In this document: piece by piece, positions 7,348 through 15,174 of the stretch
Layout of the letters: every line of letters begins with the position of its first letter
How positions within the stretch are numbered: position 1 is the first letter of the stretch
Source: Paenibacillus polymyxa
GTDB lineage: Bacteria > Bacillota > Bacilli > Paenibacillales > Paenibacillaceae
DNA length: 64,000 nt
NCBI RefSeq assembly: GCF_015710975.1
Contig: NZ_CP049783.1
Span: forward strand, 2,229,501-2,293,500
Direction of reading: 5' to 3'
Notes under the pieces: generated by a model
The model's input: the letters and a program-made list of their open reading frames with translations, nothing else
Told to the model about the DNA's origin: nothing
Database searches by the model: none
Made by a program: the position numbers and the translations under genes

Positions 7348-9293
7348 TTATGCTTCACCCGGTCGCGAACTTCGGCTTGCTTGGCAGCATTAAAACGAAC
7401 GGTATAATCACCTGTCAGATATCCGGTTACCCGACGTAAACGCTGAAAGTGCGTGTGTTCCTCATCTGTACCGCATTGAGGACAGCTTGTCCCGATAATC
7501 CCTTCATAGCCGCATTCCGTACAACGATCCACCGGATGGTTGATGGAGAAGTAGCCAATGTTCTGATGCAGCGCGTATTGAACAATTTTAAGAAACGCAT
7601 CCGGGTTATTCCGCGCATTACCGTCCAGCTCAATGTATGAAATTGCACCCGCATTACATAGATTATGGAACGGAGCCTCCAAGCTGATTTTACGAGCAGC
7701 CGGGAGCTTGTAATACACCGGAATATGAAAGGAATTCGTGTAATATTCCCGGTCATTGACCTCAGGAATAACTCCGAAGTCACGTTGGTCCAGCAATGTG
7801 AACTTGCCCGACAACCCTTCGGCAGGTGTCGCGAACAATGTAATATTTAGATTGTGGTGTTCACTCATTCGATCACAATACACGCGCATGGAGGTGATGA
7901 TTCGCTGTGCTTCACGGTATACAAAATCATCCTCTCCGTGGTGTTTTCCGTATAATGCTTTCATACACTCAGCCAGCCCGATAAATCCGATCGAAAGCGT
8001 ACCGTGCTTTAGGACGCTTCCCACCTTCTCATCAGGTGCCAGTTCTTTTCCGCCTTCCCATACCCCTTCGCGCATCATAAAGTCCGAGGCTTTGGCTGGC
8101 TGGCTGGTCTGGATATGATAGCGATGGATTAGACCGTCCACTGCAATTCGCATAACCTCTTCCAGTCTCGCGTCAAAGCGGTCACGGTCAGGTGTCAGAC
8201 GCTTGCCTGTGCAAATACCATATTCAATCCCGAGCCGTACCAGATTAATAGTATTAAATGAGAGATTGCCCTTGCCGCTCTGGCGGTTTCTGCCGAAACG
8301 GTCAGAAATGGTACGGGTACGGCAGCCCATCGTGGCAATGATGGTATCCGGGTCATCTGCGCGGTAAAAAGGCAGATTGAAGGTAGCATCCACATTCACA
8401 AAGTTGGGATACATCCGCTTACTGGAGCATTCTACCGCTTTTAAGAACAAATCGTAGTTGACATCGCCTTCTGCCTGGTTGACTCCTTTTTTACATTGGA
8501 AAATATGTTGTGGGAAAATAGGAGTTTCCCCGCTGCCCAGTCCGCGAATCGTGGCTTCCAGCAGCGATTGCGAAACAAGCCGACCTTCAGCAGACGTACA
8601 CATCCCGTAATTCAGTGAAGTGAACGGAATTTGCCCCCCTGCCCGACTGCTCATCGTGTTCAGGTTATGAATGAGCGACTCGGCGGCCTGCCGGGTTTCT
8701 GTTTCCGTTTCCTCACAGGCAAATGAGTATGAACGAGGGCAGACTTCTTGCAAATGGGTATTGGCTAAATGCAGTTCGTCATCAGACCAGTTGGAGTCTA
8801 TTTCTTCCTTGAACAACCGGAGTCCTTTGCGCAGGTGCTTGCGGAAGGAACGAGCAACGTATGGAGCTAGATCCCAATCTATTTTATTGGCAGAGACACC
8901 ACCAAATTGGCTATTTTGTTGAGACTGGAATATGATGGCGACCAGTGCCATAGCAGACATAATTGTTTGCGGTGTGCGTACAGAGCCATTGCCTGTATTG
9001 AAACCGTCTTGTAGCAAACGACCAAATGGGATAAAGATACAATTTGTAGTTCCGAGCGCATATTGGTCCAAATCGTGAACATATACATATCCATGGTCAA
9101 TCGCGTCTGTTAATTCAGGCGGAAGTACACGCAGGCGCGCATACCATTTGGCATATTCCGAGCCAAGCTTGCTCATTTTGCCGCTGAACGATTCTCCATT
9201 TAAATTTGCATTCTCCCGCAGCATGTCCAGATCTTGTGCCCCAATGACTCGCTCACCGATGTCGTATAATTGATGTTCCTCCAGCACCTTCAT
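7344..9293 (-). CDS. nrdD: Anaerobic (class III) ribonucleoside-triphosphate reductase, lacking an ATP cone
   Basis: 649 residues. It reduces ribonucleotides to deoxyribonucleotides without oxygen. The C-terminus has the zinc site (CTECGYEGIIGTSCPQCG) and the glycyl radical motif RVTGYL, with the radical Gly at about residue 624. The start is the ATG at 9293, with GGAGGG 7 nt upstream; an ATG 15 nt earlier overlaps that site. The protein begins directly with MKVLEEHQLYDIGE and lacks the roughly 90-residue N-terminal ATP-cone present in E. coli NrdD, so dATP feedback through that domain should be absent. Fnr-like and NrdR-like sites lie upstream. Confidence 0.95.
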   Translation of the reverse strand: MKVLEEHQLYDIGERVIGAQDLDMLRENANLNGESFSGKMSKLGSEYAKWYARLRVLPPELTDAIDHGYVYVHDLDQYALGTTNCIFIPFGRLLQDGFNTGNGSVRTPQTIMSAMALVAIIFQSQQNSQFGGVSANKIDWDLAPYVARSFRKHLRKGLRLFKEEIDSNWSDDELHLANTHLQEVCPRSYSFACEETETETRQAAESLIHNLNTMSSRAGGQIPFTSLNYGMCTSAEGRLVSQSLLEATIRGLGSGETPIFPQHIFQCKKGVNQAEGDVNYDLFLKAVECSSKRMYPNFVNVDATFNLPFYRADDPDTIIATMGCRTRTISDRFGRNRQSGKGNLSFNTINLVRLGIEYGICTGKRLTPDRDRFDARLEEVMRIAVDGLIHRYHIQTSQPAKASDFMMREGVWEGGKELAPDEKVGSVLKHGTLSIGFIGLAECMKALYGKHHGEDDFVYREAQRIITSMRVYCDRMSEHHNLNITLFATPAEGLSGKFTLLDQRDFGVIPEVNDREYYTNSFHIPVYYKLPAARKISLEAPFHNLCNAGAISYIELDGNARNNPDAFLKIVQYALHQNIGYFSINHPVDRCTECGYEGIIGTSCPQCGTDEEHTHFQRLRRVTGYLTGDYTVRFNAAKQAEVRDRVKHK

Positions 9294-9349
9294 CGTAAAA
9301 CCCTCCATATAGTAAAAAATATATATTTTTCACAAAAACAACATATTGA

Positions 9350-9391
9350 TGATATCTAGTGATAACCAATTGTTTCGATCTATATATTGTA
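9350..9391. promoter_or_regulatory. Candidate NrdR box pair in the nrdDG promoter
   Basis: The core CTATATATTGT at 9380-9390 matches the NrdR consensus core CWATATATWGT exactly. A weaker second box is centred 30 bp away at 9350-9361 (TGATATCTAGTG, 9 of 12 to the same core). Such spacing, about three helical turns, is how paired NrdR boxes are normally arranged. They cover the predicted -10 and start site. Confidence 0.6.
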
Positions 9392-9428
9392 TATACGTAG
9401 ACATTGAGAGTATGTGACTATTGTCACA
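9386..9428 (-). promoter_or_regulatory. Candidate Fnr-dependent promoter of nrdDG
   Basis: TGTGA-ctattg-TCACA at 9413-9428 is a perfect Fnr/Crp-family palindrome (TGTGA-N6-TCACA, as used by B. subtilis Fnr). On the minus strand a TACAAT -10 lies at 9391-9386. The centre of the Fnr site is 32 bp from the centre of the -10, which corresponds to -41.5, the classic activating position. No good -35 is present, as expected for an activator-dependent promoter. Confidence 0.65.
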
Positions 9429-9449
9429 TTGATAGAGGCGGGAAGCAGG

Positions 9450-9511
9450 AAAAGGCCAGGTATAGAATAAGGGACACATCCACAGATATGCACCTTACTC
9501 TACACCTGGCC
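9450..9511 (-). terminator. Terminator of the second AbrB-like gene
   Basis: A 19-bp stem is formed by 9511-9493 and 9472-9454 (GGCCAGG/CCTGGCC ends), fully paired in RNA if two G-U wobbles are allowed. TTTTCC follows on the minus strand. It separates the AbrB-like gene from the nrdD promoter. Confidence 0.75.
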
Positions 9512-9585
9512 ATTGTAGTTACAGTGAAATAAGTAGGTTTTCGAGTACATCGTATATGATATTGGGAAAAAAATTTTTAGAAGGT

Positions 9586-10056
9586 TTAGAGCAGCTTTTT
9601 CAGTTGGGACACACGGCCTTGGGAAATATCGAGCATTTCTGCATACACTTTTTGTGGCAGGTTCGGATGTTCCTGAATCAGCTTGCGGAGCTTTTTTACC
9701 ATTTCACCTTGTTGCACTCTGGAATGCTTGGGCTGCCAGGTAGTGTTGGCTTGGTTCGATTTGGTATGTTCTTGAGCCTGGATGGCATCATTGCTTGTGG
9801 CATGTACATGTTCATCGTTCTTTAATAACTGGATGCAATCAGCGCAAATAAAGCTGTCCCGAAAATAAGTTAAATGATCCACTGCGCCGCAAAATTTGCA
9901 GGAGACACCCGTGTATTTCCTTAATACAAATCCTTCTTCATCTACGAAGAATTCAAGCGAATCACCGATATTGATATCCATAGTGGTGCGCATTTCCTTA
10001 GGGAGTACAATTCGCCCCAGCTGATCCAGAGGCCGTGTCATTCCGGTATTTTTCAT
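9586..10056 (-). CDS. AbrB-type regulator with zinc ribbon and C-terminal HTH (paralog 2)
   Basis: 156 residues in three parts. An AbrB/SpoVT swapped hairpin comes first (MKNTGMTRPLDQLGRIVLPKEM, residues 1-50). A CxxC...CxxC zinc-ribbon-like segment follows (CKFCGAVDH and CADC, about 53-75). A C-terminal helix-turn-helix closes the protein (VYAEMLDISQGRVSQLKKLL). The ATG at 10056 is preceded by AGGAGG at 8 nt; an in-frame TTG at 10074 overlaps that site and is rejected. The combination of AbrB hairpin and C-terminal HTH gives two possible DNA-contacting modules. Likely a growth-phase transition regulator; targets are unknown. Confidence 0.85.
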   Translation of the reverse strand: MKNTGMTRPLDQLGRIVLPKEMRTTMDINIGDSLEFFVDEEGFVLRKYTGVSCKFCGAVDHLTYFRDSFICADCIQLLKNDEHVHATSNDAIQAQEHTKSNQANTTWQPKHSRVQQGEMVKKLRKLIQEHPNLPQKVYAEMLDISQGRVSQLKKLL

Positions 10057-10228
10057 CAGCGCTTCCTCCTTCAATGATATATCCTGATTATACCAAAAAA
10101 TATCATTTTTAGCTTTATATAAGAAAAAGAAATTGTAACTTTTTTCTCGTATGCCGCGGTTTGTATTTCATCCAATTTAGGATGTTTTCGGTATTGTTGC
10201 TGGTGTACTCCTTTTTCGTTATGATATA

Positions 10229-10242
10229 TTAAAGCGCTTTCG
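10229..10242. promoter_or_regulatory. cre-like site upstream of the GH3 gene
   Basis: TTAAAGCGCTTTCG matches the CcpA consensus TGWAANCGNTNWCA at 12 of 14 positions. It lies about 45 bp before the gene start, where CcpA binding would repress transcription on preferred sugars. Confidence 0.5.
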
Positions 10243-10287
10243 TGCATAACTTTTTATCATCTTAATGAAGCTAAGGAGATGACGGAT

Positions 10288-13209
10288 TTGAGTCATGAAA
10301 CAACGGGTATCGAATATTTATTTCAAGATCCGAAGATTCAACTAGATGAGCGTGTACGGGATCTCGTGTCGCGACTAACCTTAGAGGAAAAGATCGAATC
10401 TATGCTGCAATACCAGCCGGCCATTGACCGTTTGGGAGTTGCAGCATACAAGCACGGTACGGAAGCGGCACACGGGATAGCCTGGTTGGGAGAGGCCACT
10501 TCATTTCCTCAGCCTGTGGGTTTGGCCTGTACTTGGGATACGGAGTTAATGCGTCAGATCGGCTCTGTTATTGCAGATGAGGCGCGTGTCTACTATCGTC
10601 GTGATCCAAAATTGAACGGTCTTACCCTGTGGGCGCCTACAGTGGATATGGAGCGTGACCCAAGATGGGGAAGGAATGAGGAGGCCTACGGCGAAGACCC
10701 GTATTTGACGGGAGAATTGTCGAAGGAGTTAGTCAAGGGGATCCAGGGTGATCATCCGGTATATTTGAAAGCGGTTGCGACGTTAAAACATTTTCTAGGT
10801 AACAATAATGAAGTGGACCGGGGTATTGGCTCCTCCAGCATAGACCCACGAAACCTGCGAGAATATTATCTAAGAGCATTTGAGAAGCCTTTTACGGAGG
10901 GCGGAGCCCAGTCGATGATGACTTCTTACAACTTGATTAACGGAACGCCTGCTACGTTATACCATGGTGTTAACGATATTGTCAGAGGCGAATGGGGAAT
11001 GGACGGCTTTGTCGTAAGTGATGCGGGTGATGTGATGGGGATTGTAAACGACCATCAATATTACGATTCCCATACGCCGGGCGTGGCTGAATCTATTCGT
11101 GCAGGAATTGACAGCATTACCGATGATGCAGAGCTCTCCAAGCAGGCGATTCGAGAAGCTTTGGAGCAGGGCTCGCTACAAGAAGAGGACTTGGATCGGG
11201 CATTGTTCCATACGTTCCGTGTTCGTTTTCGTTTGGGGGAATTTGATCCGGCGGCAGACAATCCCTATGCCTCCATCGGGGAGGAGGCGTTAATGACAGA
11301 GCAAGCCCGTGAATTGTCGTTGCGTGCGGCGAGGGAGCAGATCGTACTGCTCAAAAATGAGCAGGAACTTTTGCCATTGAACCCTGCCCAGTGTGGCAAA
11401 GTAGCGGTCATTGGTTTACATGGCAATGAGGTGTTCCGCGACTGGTATTCCGGTACGCTGCCTTACCGGGTTACACCGCTGGAGGCGATTCGTGCCAAGC
11501 TGGAAAGCGGGGGCGCGGAGGAACGTGTCGTGTACTCCGATGCCAAAGATCGTGTGACCTTGACGGCATCGACTGATGGCGCGAAGCTCATAGTTAATTC
11601 TTCTGGCGATATGCGCTTGTCCCAGGATGGAGAGCCAACGGTATTGACCGTGACAGATTGGGGCTATGGCAGCGTAACGCTGCATGATGAACATCTGGGT
11701 ACCTATGTGACGAGCGATGAGGAGACGCTTCGTGTGACAGCTGCTGAAGCGTATGGCTGGTATGTTAAAGAGGTCTTTGGACTGACTCCTGTAGAACAAG
11801 GAGAGCATCTGTGGACCACGTGGAATGGTAAGCGAGTGATCGCAGGAACGGAAGGCTCCTTAAAGGTGATGGAATCCGCAACTCCTGCATCTAACGTCAC
11901 AGACTCCGACCGTACGACTTTCCGTATTGAGACGGTATCGGATGGCTTAGCGGAAGCGATAACCGCTGCGCAAGCGGCAGATACAGCGATTGTATTCGTT
12001 GGAAATCACCCGCTCATTAACGGAAAGGAAGAGAATGATCGCCCAGGCTTGGAACTGGCTGCTTCCCAGCAGCGACTTATCGAGGAAGTATATCGCGTCA
12101 ATCCGAATACGATTGTGGTTCTGACGGGCAGCTATCCTTTTGCGATTCCTTGGCTTCAAGAGCATATTCCAGCGATCGTATATACGTCTCATGCGGGACA
12201 AGAGCATGGTACAGCCATAGCGGATGTATTGTTTGGAGATTACGCACCCGCAGGGCGTCTGAACATGACCTGGGTTCAGAACGAGGATCAATTGGGTGAT
12301 ATCAGGGATTATGATATTATTCGTGGCGGTCGTACCTATCAATATTTTGAAGGTGAACCGTTATATCCATTTGGACACGGGCTAACGTATTCGCCATTTG
12401 AATATAGTGATCTGCATACAGACGCCCATAAGGATAACGTTAAATCTATGGCTACACTTGACGCCGCAGATACTATCCAGGTGTGGGTAGATGTGACGAA
12501 TCGAGGGGAAGCTGCTGGCGAAGAGGTTGTACAACTGTATGTACGCTCTGAAGCCTCGCGCGTAAAGCGCCCGTTGAAGACACTGTGTGGATTTCAACGC
12601 ATTCGCTTGGAGCCAGGTGAGACGCGAACGGTCTCTTTTACGGTTCGGGTAAAGGATTGGGCGATTTGGGATGTCACACGGGATTGTTATTGCGTTGAAT
12701 CGGGTGAATATACACTGCTGGCAGGTGCCTCCTCAGCAGATATTCGATTGGAGCATCCTGTGTATGTACGAGGTGAAGTTATTCCACCACGGCAAGCTGG
12801 ACCAAGGATACGAGCTGAAAACTTTGATGATTGCTTCGACATCCTGCTGGATGAAAGCAAGGAGCAAAAGGAGGCTTGTGTACGTCCGCGTTCAGCGCAA
12901 CGTTCTGGTTGGATTGCTTTTCATGGCGTAGACATGAATACGGTGAGTGTAGCCGAGTTTCAGTGCCGTGTGTCAGGCAACAGCAGTGATGCAGCCATTG
13001 AACTGCATTTGGATGGGCCAGACAGCCAAGCTGTGGCACGCATCAATGTGGGCAATACAGGAGGGGCACAAGCATGGGTGACACTCTCGGAAAAGGTACA
13101 GTCAGCCTCCGGCATCCGGGATGTTTATCTGTCACTTAGTGGAGAAGTACGACTAGGTCATTTTACTTTGGGCGCTAGGGATCCAGAGGGTTCCGGCTTT
13201 CAGGCTTGA
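10288..13209 (+). CDS. Glycoside hydrolase family 3 enzyme with C-terminal CBM6-like module
   Basis: About 973 residues, long for GH3. The (beta/alpha)8 domain contains HGTEAAHGIAWLGEATSFPQP, WAPTVDMERDPRWGRNEEAYGED and the nucleophile segment GFVVSDAGD (Asp near 245). The second alpha/beta domain is interrupted by a roughly 150-residue beta-rich insert (about 410-560). An FN3-like domain (about 745-835) follows YPFGHGLTYSPF, and the last 120 residues resemble a CBM6-type carbohydrate-binding module. There is no signal peptide, so it probably acts on imported oligosaccharides. AAGGAG (10273-10278) abuts an ATG at 10279 but is well spaced from the TTG at 10288, which I prefer. Beta-glucosidase or beta-xylosidase; specificity is undetermined. 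Confidence 0.88.
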   Translation: MSHETTGIEYLFQDPKIQLDERVRDLVSRLTLEEKIESMLQYQPAIDRLGVAAYKHGTEAAHGIAWLGEATSFPQPVGLACTWDTELMRQIGSVIADEARVYYRRDPKLNGLTLWAPTVDMERDPRWGRNEEAYGEDPYLTGELSKELVKGIQGDHPVYLKAVATLKHFLGNNNEVDRGIGSSSIDPRNLREYYLRAFEKPFTEGGAQSMMTSYNLINGTPATLYHGVNDIVRGEWGMDGFVVSDAGDVMGIVNDHQYYDSHTPGVAESIRAGIDSITDDAELSKQAIREALEQGSLQEEDLDRALFHTFRVRFRLGEFDPAADNPYASIGEEALMTEQARELSLRAAREQIVLLKNEQELLPLNPAQCGKVAVIGLHGNEVFRDWYSGTLPYRVTPLEAIRAKLESGGAEERVVYSDAKDRVTLTASTDGAKLIVNSSGDMRLSQDGEPTVLTVTDWGYGSVTLHDEHLGTYVTSDEETLRVTAAEAYGWYVKEVFGLTPVEQGEHLWTTWNGKRVIAGTEGSLKVMESATPASNVTDSDRTTFRIETVSDGLAEAITAAQAADTAIVFVGNHPLINGKEENDRPGLELAASQQRLIEEVYRVNPNTIVVLTGSYPFAIPWLQEHIPAIVYTSHAGQEHGTAIADVLFGDYAPAGRLNMTWVQNEDQLGDIRDYDIIRGGRTYQYFEGEPLYPFGHGLTYSPFEYSDLHTDAHKDNVKSMATLDAADTIQVWVDVTNRGEAAGEEVVQLYVRSEASRVKRPLKTLCGFQRIRLEPGETRTVSFTVRVKDWAIWDVTRDCYCVESGEYTLLAGASSADIRLEHPVYVRGEVIPPRQAGPRIRAENFDDCFDILLDESKEQKEACVRPRSAQRSGWIAFHGVDMNTVSVAEFQCRVSGNSSDAAIELHLDGPDSQAVARINVGNTGGAQAWVTLSEKVQSASGIRDVYLSLSGEVRLGHFTLGARDPEGSGFQA

Positions 13210-13275
13210 ACTTACATCTGACATCACGTACAATGCATTCAACGAAGTTTCTACAGCTTAGGGGTGTCATCTCAT

Positions 13276-13773
13276 TTGAATAATGAAAAAAGACTACGCA
13301 CCGCAACGCCCAAATGGCTTGGAATTGCGGTAAAGGCGCTTGTCTATTTAGAAAAACACGGAGAGCTTTGTGCCAGCGGTTCTATTGCCCGCTCCATTGA
13401 TTGCGAGGTCACTTTGGTGCGCAGAGTGCTGACACGGCTTGTGCAGGCTGATTTGATTGCAGCACGTGAAGGGCGCGAGGGAGGTTATGTGCTTACCCGT
13501 TCGGCGGATCATATTACACTTGCTGATATATACCACGCCATTGAAATATGTGATCCCATTTTCCCGGGGATGATGCATGAACCGGAGACGAACCCTTTTT
13601 GCGGGGAGTTGGCGATCGCCGTATCTGAGATTTTAGCTGAGAGTGAACGTCGTATGCTGGAAGTATGGGAATCTCATACGCTTGCTTCGCTCGCCAAGCG
13701 TACATCACTTGTGGTGGGGAATTGCAATCATACTGAAGATAAGGATGCCAAGTCACCTTCCCCAAGGGATTAA
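13276..13773 (+). CDS. Rrf2-family transcriptional regulator
   Basis: 165 residues from the TTG start; a GTG at 13264 is an alternative. AGGGG at 13260-13264 is better spaced for the TTG. The N-terminal winged helix (KWLGIAVKALVYLEKHG, SIARSIDCEVTLVRRVLTRLVQADLI, GREGGYVLTR) is typical of Rrf2 and close to the YwnA subgroup. The three-cysteine cluster motif of IscR/NsrR is not complete: only EICDPI and FCGEL are present in that region. It therefore probably does not bind an Fe-S cluster in the IscR manner. It follows the GH3 gene by 66 nt and has its own terminator. Confidence 0.85.
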   Translation: MNNEKRLRTATPKWLGIAVKALVYLEKHGELCASGSIARSIDCEVTLVRRVLTRLVQADLIAAREGREGGYVLTRSADHITLADIYHAIEICDPIFPGMMHEPETNPFCGELAIAVSEILAESERRMLEVWESHTLASLAKRTSLVVGNCNHTEDKDAKSPSPRD

Positions 13774-13794
13774 CATCTTTTCATTTAAAAGGAT

Positions 13795-13838
13795 AATAGC
13801 CGATACGATCCTCAAGAGAGGGTTGTATCGGCTATTTC
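13795..13838 (+). terminator. Terminator after the Rrf2 gene
   Basis: Perfect 12-bp arms AATAGCCGATAC (13795-13806) and GTATCGGCTATT (13825-13836). Only a short T tract follows on the plus strand. It may serve the convergent diguanylate cyclase gene as well. Confidence 0.7.
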
Positions 13839-13860
13839 TGTGTAAAGGTCATGCCTCAAA

Positions 13861-14952
13861 TTATATTTCATAGGAGCAAACCCGATTACGTCCTGCTTTT
13901 TTAGCTTCATATAGTGCTTTATCCGCCTGTTCCAGCAGGGCTGCTCCGGATATATCTTCTCCTGTACCAGGGAAGGTGGTCACGCCGATGGACACGGTAA
14001 CTTTAAGAATAAGTCCGTCCGCTAAAACAAACTCGTACTGATTTACTCCGCTAAGAATCTGATTAGCTATGCGTAGTGCTTGCCGAAAAGCACAATTCGG
14101 CAATAGTACGGTGAATTCTTCTCCCCCGCTGCGGGTGACTACATCATTAGTACGGCACTTTTCCATTAAAATCTGCCCAAGCTGACGCAGCACTGTATCG
14201 CCTGCGGCATGTCCGTAGGTATCGTTGACTTTCTTGAAGTGATCAATATCCAACACCAGTACAGATAAGTGCTCATGACGTTGACGAGCTTGAGGGAGCT
14301 GTTCTTCCAATGAGAACTCAAGCTGTCTTCTATTGCTTAAATTAGTGAGATGGTCTGTGTAGGAGGTATGCTCCAGTCGAAGTAACAGCTCATTGGATGT
14401 GTTGATAGATTCAGCAATGAGGTACAGAAGACATCCGCCGACCATGGAAATGAAGAATTGGAGCGGATACACGTGCAGAACATCATCGAGATTTTTCAAA
14501 TTTATCATAAGGGGACAGAATATAATGCCCAAAGCAAAAACATTCATCATAATCAGCTTGGGTAAACGCGACCAGGACAAATGTGACAGTACAGCACACC
14601 CCAGACCAGCGAGCAGTATAAAAATGGCGCCTACGATGGCTTGAGTGTTGATACCAAACAGCAATAGTCTGCCTAAACATATAAAAAGCGTTGCCATAAG
14701 CGCAGCTGGGGCGCCGATATAAGTTGCGGTAGCTACGATAGCCAGATGTCGAAGATCAGCGATGGTATTAAATCCTACTGGAATGGAGTAGTACATGATA
14801 ACAATGCCATAGCACCCAAAAAGAGCGCCACCAATCCAATGTACCTTATGCGTTAAGGTGTGTAGACGGATTTTATACCTTTGTGAAACAAGACCGGTTA
14901 TGTACAAAAAGGTGACAAGGATACAGGTATTTACAAAAAACGTACTAAACAA
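13861..14952 (-). CDS. Membrane-bound diguanylate cyclase (5TM + GGDEF)
   Basis: 363 residues. Five to six transmembrane segments fill residues 1-190 in the pattern of the 5TMR-LYT sensor domain seen in YhcK/DgcK-type cyclases. A GGDEF domain follows, starting at YTDHLTNLSNRRQLE, with the active signature SGGEEF intact near 290. It should make cyclic di-GMP at the membrane. An ATG at 14976 exists, but GGGAGG lies inside that extension and is placed 9 nt before the TTG at 14952, so I take the TTG. The gene is monocistronic. Confidence 0.88.
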   Translation of the reverse strand: MFSTFFVNTCILVTFLYITGLVSQRYKIRLHTLTHKVHWIGGALFGCYGIVIMYYSIPVGFNTIADLRHLAIVATATYIGAPAALMATLFICLGRLLLFGINTQAIVGAIFILLAGLGCAVLSHLSWSRLPKLIMMNVFALGIIFCPLMINLKNLDDVLHVYPLQFFISMVGGCLLYLIAESINTSNELLLRLEHTSYTDHLTNLSNRRQLEFSLEEQLPQARQRHEHLSVLVLDIDHFKKVNDTYGHAAGDTVLRQLGQILMEKCRTNDVVTRSGGEEFTVLLPNCAFRQALRIANQILSGVNQYEFVLADGLILKVTVSIGVTTFPGTGEDISGAALLEQADKALYEAKKAGRNRVCSYEI

Positions 14953-15082
14953 GATGTTAACCCTCCCGAGAGGCATATTCCTTCATTTTATCAAAAAGAA
15001 CTGACATTAGGCTTAAAAAATTAAAAATTTATTCAAATTTATTACGCTGGGTTTGCTTAAAACGTTTCGATCGAGTGCTTGG

Positions 15083-15112
15083 TGCATAACTGGGAACAGA
15101 TTGAGCATACTC
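15083..15112 (+). promoter_or_regulatory. Sigma-G-like promoter of germination operon 1
   Basis: TGCATA (15083-15088), 17-nt spacer, CATACTC (15106-15112). This is close to the forespore sigma-G consensus (TGAATA / CATACTA) and predicts a start near 15119, about 55 nt before the first gene. Forespore expression is what is known for gerA-type operons. Confidence 0.6.
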
Positions 15113-15174
15113 CAAAGATACATTAATTAGGAAATAGGTAGTGTACTGTTGCCATTTGGAGAGGAGGTTTGCTC

